A DNA stretch of 6,330 nucleotides from Candidatus Babelota bacterium (GCA_030917105.1 JAUPVI010000059.1:1-6330), one strand, 5' to 3'. Counted from the stretch's first letter, positions 1 through 6,098 are shown. The notes: a model not told the origin generated them from the letters alone. Made by a program: numbers and translations.

Positions 1-426
1 TGGTGATACAAGTTCAGGCTTTTCTAGATTTTGCAATGACGGCACTAGATCGCTATCATGCCCCTCCACCTGAGAACTAATGGCACTTTCTCGCTGTCCC
101 TTTACAGCTCCTTTTGCCAAAATAAGCGCGCTAACAAGACCACCAACTACATATAGCATAAGACGTTTTTTTGCACTCTGCAGATTCGATTTTAGAGCTA
201 TAAGCTCTTCGGCTGACTCTCCATTCACCTGGCCATTAACTAGCATTTCAAGTATTTTTATTCCCCGGTCTAATAAGCGAATTTTTTCATAGGTACTCAG
301 CCCCTTATACCCAAACCCACCTAGGCCGGCAACGCCAATCATTATTGCTGGCACGCTGCGCTCGGCTAGAATTGGGCTGTGCGAAAGAGCAATTGCTAAA
401 CCTATTATTAAATATATTAGCTTCAT
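1..426 (-). CDS. Exported or membrane-anchored protein of unknown function (partial, N-terminal 142 codons)
   Basis: This reading frame is open from an ATG at 426-424 down to base 1 with no stop, so the gene continues beyond the window. Residues 1-21 form a classical signal peptide: a lysine after Met, then a hydrophobic stretch ending ILA before ERS, with likely cleavage after A21. Residues 27-40 are glycine-rich (GVAGLGGFGY). Residues 44-87 are charged and probably helical. Residues about 89-109 (LMLYVVGGLVSALILAKGAV) form a second hydrophobic segment that could span the membrane, followed by a polar tail. The ribosome binding site is weak: only an A-rich AAAGAAA precedes the ATG. A well-formed promoter lies upstream, which supports this start. 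I do not recognise the family. It is probably anchored in the cytoplasmic membrane or periplasm. It is transcribed away from the neighbouring insertion sequence. Confidence 0.72.
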   Translation of the reverse strand, partial: MKLIYLIIGLAIALSHSPILAERSVPAIMIGVAGLGGFGYKGLSTYEKIRLLDRGIKILEMLVNGQVNGESAEELIALKSNLQSAKKRLMLYVVGGLVSALILAKGAVKGQRESAISSQVEGHDSDLVPSLQNLEKPELVSP

Positions 427-465
427 TAATATTTCTTTTTTTATATTTTATTTGCTTTGCAATCT

Positions 466-495
466 AAGATAGCAGAAATCGTTACCTTTCTCCAA
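466..495 (-). promoter_or_regulatory. Probable sigma-70 promoter of the partial exported-protein gene
   Basis: On the minus strand TTGGAG (495-490) is followed 18 bases later by TATCTT (471-466). A TG one base before the -10 hexamer makes it an extended -10 (TGCTATCTT). The start codon at 426 would leave a leader of roughly 30 bases. No other promoter-like pair of this quality lies between the gene and the insertion sequence. Confidence 0.55.
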
Positions 496-554
496 TAAAA
501 ATTACTTTTATGTCTTACCAACGTGATATTGTCACAACTCTACCAAAATGAAAA

Positions 555-604
555 TGTCACTCCTTACACTGTTGCTTTCAAACAAACACAGACAAGGAGT
601 GACA
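555..604 (+). repeat. Perfect 11-bp inverted repeat (hairpin) covering the transposase ribosome binding site
   Basis: TGTCACTCCTT (555-565) and AAGGAGTGACA (594-604) are exact reverse complements separated by 28 bases. The downstream arm contains the Shine-Dalgarno sequence AAGGAG and the first base of the ATG at 604. In an RNA that starts upstream of 555 the ribosome binding site would therefore be paired. Insertion sequences are known to use such structures to limit transposase translation from read-through transcripts (IS10 and IS200 are precedents). That role here is inference. Confidence 0.7.
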
Positions 605-1852
605 TGCTATATAGCGAGCGAGAGGTTACAATGGCCACAATTCTAGAGCAAGTAATTTGCGGCAAAATATCACCTGAGTTAGGGACAATAAAGTTAAAAA
701 TCAGCAAGCGCACGGTCTATAGAAAGATAAAGAAGTACCAAGGAGTGGGCCTTCCTGCGCTTATTCATGGTAATCGAGGGCGAGAAAGCCGCAGAAAGAT
801 ACCTGAAACGACCTGGACGCGAATCGAGGAAACCCTGAGAAATGAACTTGCAGATTTTGGCCCGACCCATGCGCAAGAAAAATTAGCCCAAGAGCCGTAT
901 AATTTGCTTGTCAGTGCGGAGTCGCTACGCAAGAGAATGAGAAAGATAGGGCTTCCCATTAAAAAAGCGGCGAAGCCGCAGTCCTTATCGAAGTAAGCGA
1001 GCTCGCAAGCCGTATTTTGGGCAGCTTATCCAACTTGATGGCTCAACTCATTACTAGTTTGGAGCGCGAGGGCCGCGCTGTACCCTTATCGCTCTGATTG
1101 ACGATGCTACCAGCACGATAGTCTCGCTCTGGTTTGCCCAAGCAGAGAGCACTTTTGCCGTTATGGAAGCTTTAAAGATCTACTTTCTCAGGTACGGGCT
1201 TCCACTCGCACTGTATACCGATCAGCACAGTATCTATCGAGTAACCGACAAAAACGCGCGTGAAAACGGGGCTCTCTCTCAATTAGAAGTTGCCTGTAAA
1301 AAGCTTGATATAGAAGTAATTCATGCCCATTCACCGCAAGCAAAAGGTCGCGTTGAGCGCCTCTTTGGATTTCTCCAAGACCGTCTTATCAGTGAGCTTG
1401 CCTATCGCAACATCTCTTCAATAGACCAAGCTAACGCGATTTTGCCTGAAATAACAAACCTTTTAAACAAGCGTTATGCAAAGAAACCTCTTTTACCAGG
1501 AGATGCAAATCACCCTCTGGCAGAGCACAATGTACGTGAAATACTCACCATTAACGAGGTGCGTCAATTGCAGAATGACTGGACGTTTCACTATTATAAT
1601 ACCTCTTACCAAGTCCTTAAAGATCAACCAATTCGCCTTGAGCCAAAAGAAAATATAACGATCAGATCATATCCTGATGGCACAACTCGCTTTATCGTGC
1701 GAGGTAAGCCAATTTCCGCAACCAGCATAGACTCCCTTACCCGCGCTCAAAATACGCATCCTTACGCTACACGCTCAAAGAAGCCAAAGAACCCTTTTTG
1801 GTTTCTTTCCGACGAGCCACCTCTTGGCTATACACTGACCCCCAACGTTTAG
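604..1852 (+). pseudogene. ISNCY-family DDE transposase, broken by a frameshift and an amber stop
   Basis: The start ATG at 604 has an ideal AAGGAG four bases upstream; the in-frame ATG at 523 has no such site. Residues 1-120 of the first frame carry a helix-turn-helix region (KISPELGTIKLKISKRTVYRKIKKY) and the linker motif FGPTHAQEKL. This frame stops at 994-996. The rest of the protein continues in another frame that takes over around the A6 run at 961-966, reading KKRRSRSPYRSKRARKPYFGQLIQLDGS. It is interrupted by TAG at 1055-1057, in place of the Trp expected in the family's H-x-W-F motif, then runs to the TAG at 1850-1852. The catalytic core is visible: first Asp in IQLDGS, second Asp in LYTDQHSIYR, and Glu in SPQAKGRVERLF. 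Removing one base would restore about 415 codons, a normal length, so the gene is full-length apart from two point lesions. The reconstructed enzyme would cut and join DNA at the element's ends. The decay suggests it is now inactive, unless recoding or sequencing error explains the lesions. Confidence 0.88.
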
Positions 1853-1905
1853 ACCAATTTTGAACGAAATTAAAGGCCAATCTACCTGTTATGAACCCAG
1901 ACATA

Positions 1906-1933
1906 TTGTGAACCAAGACAAACCTGATACACT
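1906..1933 (+). promoter_or_regulatory. Possible promoter of the superoxide dismutase gene
   Basis: TTGTGA (1906-1911) and TACACT (1928-1933) are separated by 16 bases, giving a leader of about 32 bases before the sod ATG at 1972. The -35 element overlaps the TTGTGAACC motif at the likely right end of the insertion sequence, so the element may have contributed part of this promoter. The match to consensus is only moderate. Confidence 0.35.
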
Positions 1934-1971
1934 ACGACTGTCTCTACTTAACCGGTTATGAAAGAAATCCC

Positions 1972-2610
1972 ATGGGATCCACAACATCTAAATTACCTGC
2001 ATACGACGTACGTGAAGAACTAAAGCCAGAAAACCTTTTCGATATCTCAGCTGAGCAGATTGATGACCACTGGAACTTGTATAAAGGCTACGTAAAACAA
2101 GTAAATACCTTAAATGAAGAACTAGTCAAACTGCGCGATGCCGGCGAAGTAGGCGGCTTAGTATACGCTGATCGACGTCGCCGCTATGGCTTTGAGTATA
2201 ACGGCATGGTGCTTCATGAATACTACTTTGGCAATCTAAAAAACAATCAAAACGATTTAGAAACCGGTGACTTGTTAACTGCCATGACCCGCTCCTTCGG
2301 TTCGTACAACACCTGGAAAAAAGACTTTGAAGCTGCAGCAAAATCCCGCGCTATCGGTTGGGCTATCTTATACGCAGACACTACTACCGGCGCACTCACT
2401 AACCACTTTATCGCTGAACATGGCAACGGTAACGTCGCTGGTTTTTCACCAGTCCTTGTGCTCGACGTGTGGGAGCATGCCTACATGGTCGACCACTTAG
2501 CTTCTGGACGAGGCGACTACATCGCTGCTTTTATGAAAAATATTGATTGGGACAAGGCCCAAGAGCGCTATGAAGCAGTAAAAGCGGGAAAAATTACACC
2601 GCGATTTTAG
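1972..2610 (+). CDS. Superoxide dismutase, Fe/Mn family
   Basis: This 212-residue cytoplasmic enzyme converts superoxide to hydrogen peroxide and oxygen. It has no signal peptide. All four expected metal ligands are present: H33 (DDHWNLYKGY) and H82 (LHEYYFG) in the helical N-terminal domain, and D165 and H169 (LDVWEHAYMVDH) in the alpha/beta C-terminal domain. RAIGWAILY (126-134) corresponds to the family's G-W-x-W-L strand. The C-terminus (DYIAAFMKNIDWDKAQERY) is typical. The second-shell position that tunes metal choice is unusual. The residue 15 before ligand D165 is H150, as in the mycobacterial iron enzyme, rather than the Gln of E. coli-type Mn enzymes, and N78 replaces the Gln four residues before H82 of E. 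coli-type Fe enzymes. Iron or cambialistic use is therefore more likely than strict manganese, but this is inference. The ATG at 1972 has only a weak purine-rich site (GAAAGAAA), and no better in-frame start was found. The gene ends 2 bp from the convergent ligase gene. Confidence 0.95.
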   Translation: MGSTTSKLPAYDVREELKPENLFDISAEQIDDHWNLYKGYVKQVNTLNEELVKLRDAGEVGGLVYADRRRRYGFEYNGMVLHEYYFGNLKNNQNDLETGDLLTAMTRSFGSYNTWKKDFEAAAKSRAIGWAILYADTTTGALTNHFIAEHGNGNVAGFSPVLVLDVWEHAYMVDHLASGRGDYIAAFMKNIDWDKAQERYEAVKAGKITPRF

Positions 2611-2612
2611 GA

Positions 2613-4370
2613 TCAACTCTTTTTATGCTTCAAGTCCTGAATCTTTGCTAGCGCCTCTATCTCCGAAACTTGGGTTGCTTGCACGGCATCTTTATCGGGC
2701 CGATAGCCCATAATTCGTGGAAATCGCAATGCATAACCAGGCGCATGCGCTGTTTTTCCGGCCGCATGAATCGGGGAGCGGGTAATATCATCTGCCCGCA
2801 CACTGCATACAATACGCGGCGCTACCCACACATCAGGCGCAAGTCCCGGAGCACACACCACGTTATGTGGTTGGCCATGGACCACCGCCTGATCACACCG
2901 GCCACGAAGCTCTTTCCATTGTTCATCAGAAAGACCAGTCCCAATTTTTGCTATTGTTTCAAAGGCGTCGGTTAAGGGGTTATACACCCCTACCAAAAAT
3001 GCCCCGATGCCAAACAAGGCCCGCTTGCCGGCGCCAGCATAATAACCCAAAATAACGCAATCAATCGTGTCGGCAAGCTCGCCCCGCTCTTGGCGTTTCA
3101 GCTTAATCCAATTGCTATTTCGTTTACCCGGCTGATAGCAAGCCTGGTTATTTTTTACCACAATGCCTTCAAGACCAATACTCATCGCATGCTCAAAATA
3201 GAGCGCTAACTGGTCAGCGCTCGTGATAACTTCTTCTTCAATTACACGTACTTGACCATCGCGTGGCAACAATGCGCATAATCGCTCGCGACGCTGAGCA
3301 TGTGTATGATTCAGCATACTTTCACCGTTAATCAGCAACAGATCAAAAACATAGAGCGTTAGCGGCAACTCTGCTGCCGCCTCTTCAACACCATGTTTAC
3401 GCTTACGCTTTACCGTATCCTGAAACGGCATAAAACTCCCCGTTACCGCGTCATGCACAATCGCCTCTCCCTCCATGATGAGTGATGTTACATCAAGCAG
3501 CTGCAATGCTGACACCAAATCGGGAAACATCGCAGACATATCGTGCAAATTACGAGAGAAAAAACGGGTTTGCTGCGTGCCATGCTCATCAATCCAACGA
3601 TGAATTTGTAAGCGAAAGCCGTCCAATTTGGGCTGAGCTACACAGCACCCCAACTTATCAAAGATAGCCTGCGAATCTGCAAGTCGATCGGCTGCTGCCG
3701 GGCGGACTGGAATGCCAGGAACCATCATTGCGGCACGCATTTGATCCACGCCGATAGTTTTCAGCAGATACAGCACGTGACCAATATCTGCCGAAACATT
3801 AAAGCAATGCTCCAGTACCGGCTTCAATTTCTTATCTCCCCCCATCATCCAGGAGTAGGCATCAATCATCGTCATTTCAGAAAAACCCAGCCGCAATGCG
3901 CCTACAACGCTACGCACGACAAAGCAAGCCTCTGCAGGAGAAAGGCGGTTCAGCAGCTCAGCAAGCAACTGTTCTTTCAGCTCTTGAGAGCCCGCTCCAG
4001 AAGCATCAAGAATGGCATACAATGCCATTTTCACCTCGTTAATAGAAAGATGATCCGTTGTTTCTGCAAGCGTTTGCCGCGCCTGCAAAACATAACTCCC
4101 AATATCACCGAGTATTTTTACGTTGTCAGCAACAACCACTACCGACTCTTGGAGCGACAGCGCTACCGCACGAATGGCAGTTTTCTCCGCAATATTCATA
4201 TTTTTGTTGTAATAAGACGGATACAGCTCACCCAAGCAAAAATGGGCTAAAAAAGAAGCCTCTTCCGCCGGCACTTGCGTAAACAACGCGGCAAGTATTT
4301 CGGTGATAGCGTTTCGAGAAGATTCTTGTTCAATGCGAGAAAAAGCCTGCGCAACCACAGCAAATATCAT
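2613..4370 (-). CDS. lig: ATP-dependent DNA ligase, archaeal type
   Basis: This 585-residue enzyme seals nicks in double-stranded DNA through an AMP-lysine intermediate. Three domains are seen. Residues 1 to about 215 form the N-terminal DNA-binding domain, opening with SSRNAITEILAALF as in archaeal ligases. Residues about 225-430 form the nucleotidyltransferase core, and 440-570 the OB-fold. Motif I is PKLDGFR with catalytic K248. Motif III is LIMEGEAIV (E300, E302), motif IIIa YVFDLLL, motif IV LEGIVVKN (E401), and motif V WIKLKR (K423, K425). The C-terminal YALRFPRIMGYRPDKDA segment is the conserved OB-fold end. The length is that of archaeal and eukaryotic-like ligases, longer than the small bacterial ATP ligases. 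Most bacteria rely on the NAD-dependent LigA for replication, so this is probably an accessory or repair ligase unless LigA is missing from the genome. The ATG begins one base after the plsY stop and has AAGGCGGG upstream, which implies translational coupling. The gene stops at TGA (2615-2613). Confidence 0.96.
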   Translation of the reverse strand: MIFAVVAQAFSRIEQESSRNAITEILAALFTQVPAEEASFLAHFCLGELYPSYYNKNMNIAEKTAIRAVALSLQESVVVVADNVKILGDIGSYVLQARQTLAETTDHLSINEVKMALYAILDASGAGSQELKEQLLAELLNRLSPAEACFVVRSVVGALRLGFSEMTMIDAYSWMMGGDKKLKPVLEHCFNVSADIGHVLYLLKTIGVDQMRAAMMVPGIPVRPAAADRLADSQAIFDKLGCCVAQPKLDGFRLQIHRWIDEHGTQQTRFFSRNLHDMSAMFPDLVSALQLLDVTSLIMEGEAIVHDAVTGSFMPFQDTVKRKRKHGVEEAAAELPLTLYVFDLLLINGESMLNHTHAQRRERLCALLPRDGQVRVIEEEVITSADQLALYFEHAMSIGLEGIVVKNNQACYQPGKRNSNWIKLKRQERGELADTIDCVILGYYAGAGKRALFGIGAFLVGVYNPLTDAFETIAKIGTGLSDEQWKELRGRCDQAVVHGQPHNVVCAPGLAPDVWVAPRIVCSVRADDITRSPIHAAGKTAHAPGYALRFPRIMGYRPDKDAVQATQVSEIEALAKIQDLKHKKS

Positions 4371-4371
4371 A

Positions 4372-4950
4372 TTATGCCCGCCTTCGCATCAGTGAAAGAA
4401 TATTGTCACGATGCCGCATCCAAATCCACACGGCAATTGCCAAGGCCACCAAAACCGTGTGGGCACCATGCCCTGTGATAAATAATAAAGCCGGAGCCAG
4501 AGCCGAGGCACCCAATGAAGCAATGTCAATTCGTTGCATGCGAGTTGCAATAGCAACAAACGCTATTGCACTAGCCAAGAACAACCAAAAAGGAAACAAA
4601 TAGAGCATGATACCAACCGTTGTCGCCACTCCCTTTCCTCCTGCAAAGCCGATGAAAGGAGAATACGCATTGCCAAAGTACACAGCAGCGGTTGCGCACA
4701 ACATGGTCGTTGGTTCATGACCACAGAATAACGCGGTCAAAAATAGGGCAAGAAAGGCTTTTATCGCATCTATAATCAAAACAAATGCAAATCCACCACT
4801 TCCTAAAAACCGTCCGGTATTTGTGGCGCCACTATTGCCAGAACCCATCATGCGGATATCTTTTCCCAGCATAAACCGCACCAGCAAGTAGCTGGTTGGC
4901 AGCGCACCAACAATGTAGCAAAATGTAATGAGAAGTAGACTGAGCAACAT
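4372..4950 (-). CDS. plsY: Acyl-phosphate:glycerol-3-phosphate acyltransferase PlsY
   Basis: PlsY is a polytopic membrane enzyme that moves an acyl chain from acyl-phosphate (made by PlsX) to glycerol-3-phosphate, the first acylation in phospholipid synthesis. The chosen start is the ATG at 4950-4948, preceded by GGAGG with five bases between. It gives 192 residues, a normal family length. Upstream in-frame starts (ATG at 4962, GTG at 4992) are disfavoured; the GTG lies against the predicted -10 element. Motifs: GALPTSYLL (15-23); GSGNSGATNTGR (36-47), the glycerol-phosphate/acyl-phosphate site loop; D61 and K64 in the second helix; SPFIGFAGGKGVAT (97-110); and the C-terminal HRDNILSL (180-187). 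At least five hydrophobic segments are visible. One oddity is N94, which sits where most PlsY proteins have the His of a G-H-x-(F/Y) motif. plsY is followed after a single base by the ligase gene and has its own promoter-like block. Confidence 0.96.
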   Translation of the reverse strand: MLLSLLLITFCYIVGALPTSYLLVRFMLGKDIRMMGSGNSGATNTGRFLGSGGFAFVLIIDAIKAFLALFLTALFCGHEPTTMLCATAAVYFGNAYSPFIGFAGGKGVATTVGIMLYLFPFWLFLASAIAFVAIATRMQRIDIASLGASALAPALLFITGHGAHTVLVALAIAVWIWMRHRDNILSLMRRRA

Positions 4951-4978
4951 GCGATCCTCCATGATAAAATCGAGAGAA

Positions 4979-5034
4979 GCGCACTGTAGCACGATTTAAG
5001 AAATTACTTAAGCAAGTGTTTGCTTCTTCTCTTC
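4979..5034. repeat. Copy 1 of a diverged direct repeat, period about 520 bp
   Basis: From GCGCACTGTAGC to ATTTAAGAA (4979-5002) and on into the end of the preceding gene (TTCTTCTCTTC, 5024-5034), this block matches 5499-5553. GCGCACT, ATTTAAGAA and TTCTTCTCTTC are identical between the copies, with about 70 percent identity across the whole and one short length difference. It spans a promoter and the 3' end of a gene, which points to tandem duplication of a gene-plus-promoter unit. Confidence 0.55.
4983..5011 (-). promoter_or_regulatory. Probable plsY-ligase promoter
   Basis: TTAAGT (5011-5006) and TACAGT (4988-4983) on the minus strand are exactly 17 bases apart and are followed by GCGC. 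The -35 hexamer overlaps the stop codon of the preceding small-protein gene. Transcription would begin near 4975, just upstream of the plsY ribosome binding site. The same block recurs 520 bases upstream in front of the second small exported-protein gene. Confidence 0.5.
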
Positions 5035-5445
5035 TGCTGCGAGCCAATCACGTATTTTCATCAAAGCACTTAGGGCAGACTCTGATATCTCATAACACCC
5101 TTTTGCAAGAGCGTTAACAAGAGGATCTGCCTCTTCTTGATACTGCAAAATTTTAGCTATTTCAGTAAGAACCTGCTCTTTTAGTAAAGGAGAAGGCAGC
5201 TCTTTTCTCGAAAAAAAATCATGGGCAACATGAAAGTGCTCTAAGATATCAGCATTTGTCTTTACTTGCGGGGCATAATCTACGTGTGATCGATAAAAAT
5301 AAATAAGGAGGCGCCTCACTTCGTGAAAACATCGGCTCGGAAAATTATGATTCTTCGAAGCAAATTTTCCCTTGAAAAATGGGCCCTTCACTACTGCAAA
5401 CCCAGATCCCAACAACAAAGATATCAGCAAAGCTTCCTTCAGCAT
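5008..5445 (-). CDS. Small exported protein of unknown function (downstream member of a tandem pair)
   Basis: I do not recognise the family. The best start is the ATG at 5445-5443, which has AAAGGGA six bases upstream and gives 145 residues; the GTG at 5475 and ATG at 5451 lack a properly spaced site. Residues 1 to about 18 (MLKEALLISLLLGSGFAV) look like a signal peptide, although no clean A-x-A cleavage site follows. The mature part is rich in aromatic and basic residues (NHNFPSRCFHEVRR, LLIYFYRSH), then largely helical with charged segments. It ends AAEEKKQTLA. The signal segment (M-x-K-x-x-LL-x-x-LL-x-GSG-x-A) and the EEKK tail resemble those of the neighbouring gene at 5539-6000. The 3' flanking DNA is also alike, so the two are probably paralogues. 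The protein would act in the periplasm or outside the cell. It has its own promoter-like block. A signal-anchor rather than a cleaved signal is possible. Confidence 0.75.
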   Translation of the reverse strand: MLKEALLISLLLGSGFAVVKGPFFKGKFASKNHNFPSRCFHEVRRLLIYFYRSHVDYAPQVKTNADILEHFHVAHDFFSRKELPSPLLKEQVLTEIAKILQYQEEADPLVNALAKGCYEISESALSALMKIRDWLAAEEKKQTLA

Positions 5446-5498
5446 AACCATTCCCTTTAAATAAATTATTGTCACTGATTGTTATCGTTGCAAAAGAT

Positions 5499-5553
5499 GC
5501 GCACTATAGGACAATTTAAGAAGCCGCTTACACGAGCTTTATTTCTTCTCTTC
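5499..5553. repeat. Copy 2 of the diverged direct repeat
   Basis: This partner of 4979-5034 holds GCGCACTATAGG through ATTTAAGAA (5499-5522), and TTCTTCTCTTC (5543-5553) at the 3' end of the adjacent gene. It sits at the same position relative to the upstream gene's stop codon as copy 1. Flanking similarity extends further: TCTTTTGCAACG in front of the downstream gene resembles TCTTTGCAGCG in front of the upstream gene. Confidence 0.55.
5503..5531 (-). promoter_or_regulatory. Possible promoter of the downstream small exported-protein gene
   Basis: TATAGT (5508-5503) is a good -10 hexamer followed by GCGC. The -35 position 17 bases upstream (GTAAGC, 5531-5526) is poor. It is supported mainly by its match to the plsY promoter block. 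The leader to the ATG at 5445 would be about 50 bases. Confidence 0.4.
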
Positions 5554-6000
5554 ATCACTTGTCGTGCAGCATGCTTTTAGCTTTCCTAGAACACTTTGAA
5601 TTTTACGACTAAAGGAAAAAATGTTGGAGAAAAGCGCAGTAAAGTCTTTAGCCTTCGTAGAATTCTTCTGCCGAGAAGTCAAAAATTGCTCTGAAAAAGT
5701 ATCTTTATAAAACGATGCATACTTCATTTGAAACGCAGCTATGATTTCTTGACGTTTCTCAACATTCTCAAGGAGATTTTTCCCAGGGAGAGCGATAAAA
5801 CTATGAGCATCATCAAAGTCGTAGCTAAATCGAAGAAACAAAGGTCTTTCGAAATTAAATAAACCAGATGCCTTTTGTGCGATACTCAACTCAACCCATA
5901 ATTCTCTACACTCTTCCAGCTCTCCAGCTATCGCCGCCGTATCTGCCGCTGCCAATCCCGACCCTATCAACAAAAATCCCAACAACACATGCTTAAACAT
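5539..6000 (-). CDS. Small exported protein of unknown function (upstream member of a tandem pair)
   Basis: This 153-residue protein starts at ATG 6000-5998 behind a strong ribosome binding site, GGAGGAG, seven bases upstream. Residues 1-19 form a convincing signal peptide (a Lys near the N-terminus, hydrophobic core LLGFLLIGSG, then LAAAD) with cleavage likely after AAA. The mature protein is mostly helical and charged: an acidic start (GELEECRELWVEL), an aromatic block (FLRFSYDFDDAHSF), basic helices, and a Lys-rich C-terminus ending CCTTSDEEKK. The adjacent cysteines near the end could form a disulfide with C31 outside the cytoplasm. It shares the signal segment pattern and EEKK end with the gene at 5008-5445. 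No known domain is recognised. It lies just downstream of the tRNA terminator, so it needs its own promoter. Confidence 0.82.
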   Translation of the reverse strand: MFKHVLLGFLLIGSGLAAADTAAIAGELEECRELWVELSIAQKASGLFNFERPLFLRFSYDFDDAHSFIALPGKNLLENVEKRQEIIAAFQMKYASFYKDTFSEQFLTSRQKNSTKAKDFTALFSNIFSFSRKIQSVLGKLKACCTTSDEEKK

Positions 6001-6036
6001 TGCCTCACTCCTCCGTATTGGTTATTAACGCTGCAA

Positions 6037-6066
6037 AGAGTAGTAAACCAGGAAAGTGGAAGGCAA
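6037..6066 (-). promoter_or_regulatory. Possible promoter of the upstream small exported-protein gene
   Basis: TTGCCT (6066-6061) and TACTCT (6042-6037) are 18 bases apart on the minus strand, immediately downstream of the terminator. They leave a leader of about 30 bases to the ATG at 6000. A promoter is required here because the terminator closes the preceding unit. The exact -10 hexamer is uncertain, as TACTAC overlaps it. Confidence 0.4.
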
Positions 6067-6067
6067 T

Positions 6068-6098
6068 AAAAAAGGCCCTCTTTGCGAGGGCCTTTTTT
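6068..6098 (-). terminator. Rho-independent terminator after tRNA-Met (bidirectional shape)
   Basis: GGCCCTC (6074-6080) and GAGGGCC (6086-6092) pair perfectly around a 5-base loop, TTTGC. A6 lies on one side and T6 on the other, so the hairpin would end transcription on either strand. On the minus strand it follows the 3' end of the tRNA by 5 bases. Confidence 0.93.

Larger units (their letters stand above)
530..1913 (+). mobile_element. Decayed ISNCY-type insertion sequence (approximate limits)
   Basis: The element is recognised from its single DDE transposase (604-1852), which resembles the ISNCY group often annotated alongside IS1202-like elements. The ends are not resolved. On the left, the transposase leader contains TTGTCACAA (534-542) and the 11-bp inverted repeat at 555-604. 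On the right, a T(A/G)TGAACC motif occurs at 1890-1898 and 1907-1914. The reverse complement of the rightmost copy (GGTTCACAATAT) partly matches the left TTGTCACAACTC, sharing TCACAA, and could be a degenerate terminal inverted repeat. No convincing target-site duplication is visible. The element lies between a minus-strand gene and sod without interrupting either coding region. The limits given are estimates. Confidence 0.5.

Noticed and set aside
80..292. A 70-codon plus-strand frame
   Set aside because: It lies antisense to the longer minus-strand frame at 1-426, which has a signal peptide and promoter. The plus frame has no ribosome binding site or recognisable protein character.
961..966. 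Programmed -1 ribosomal frameshifting in the transposase at the A6 run
   Set aside because: The downstream frame needs a +1 (or -2) shift, not -1, and an in-frame TAG at 1055 would still end translation. Mutational decay explains both.
529..1909. ATATTGT direct repeats at 529-535 and 1903-1909 as a target-site duplication
   Set aside because: The sequences just inside the two copies are not inverted repeats of each other, and a 7-base AT-rich match can arise by chance.
1959..2024. A 21-residue leader peptide overlapping the sod start in another frame
   Set aside because: Its ATG has no ribosome binding site, and no regulatory motif such as codon runs or attenuator hairpins is visible.
3741..4250. 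A 169-codon plus-strand frame inside the ligase gene
   Set aside because: It is antisense to a clearly identified ligase domain. Its composition, rich in His, Gln, Arg and Cys, is typical of a shadow frame.
5010..5025. Small palindrome AAGCAAGTGTTTGCTT as a terminator
   Set aside because: The stem has only six mostly A-T pairs and overlaps the gene's last codons and stop. No T-run follows on the minus strand.
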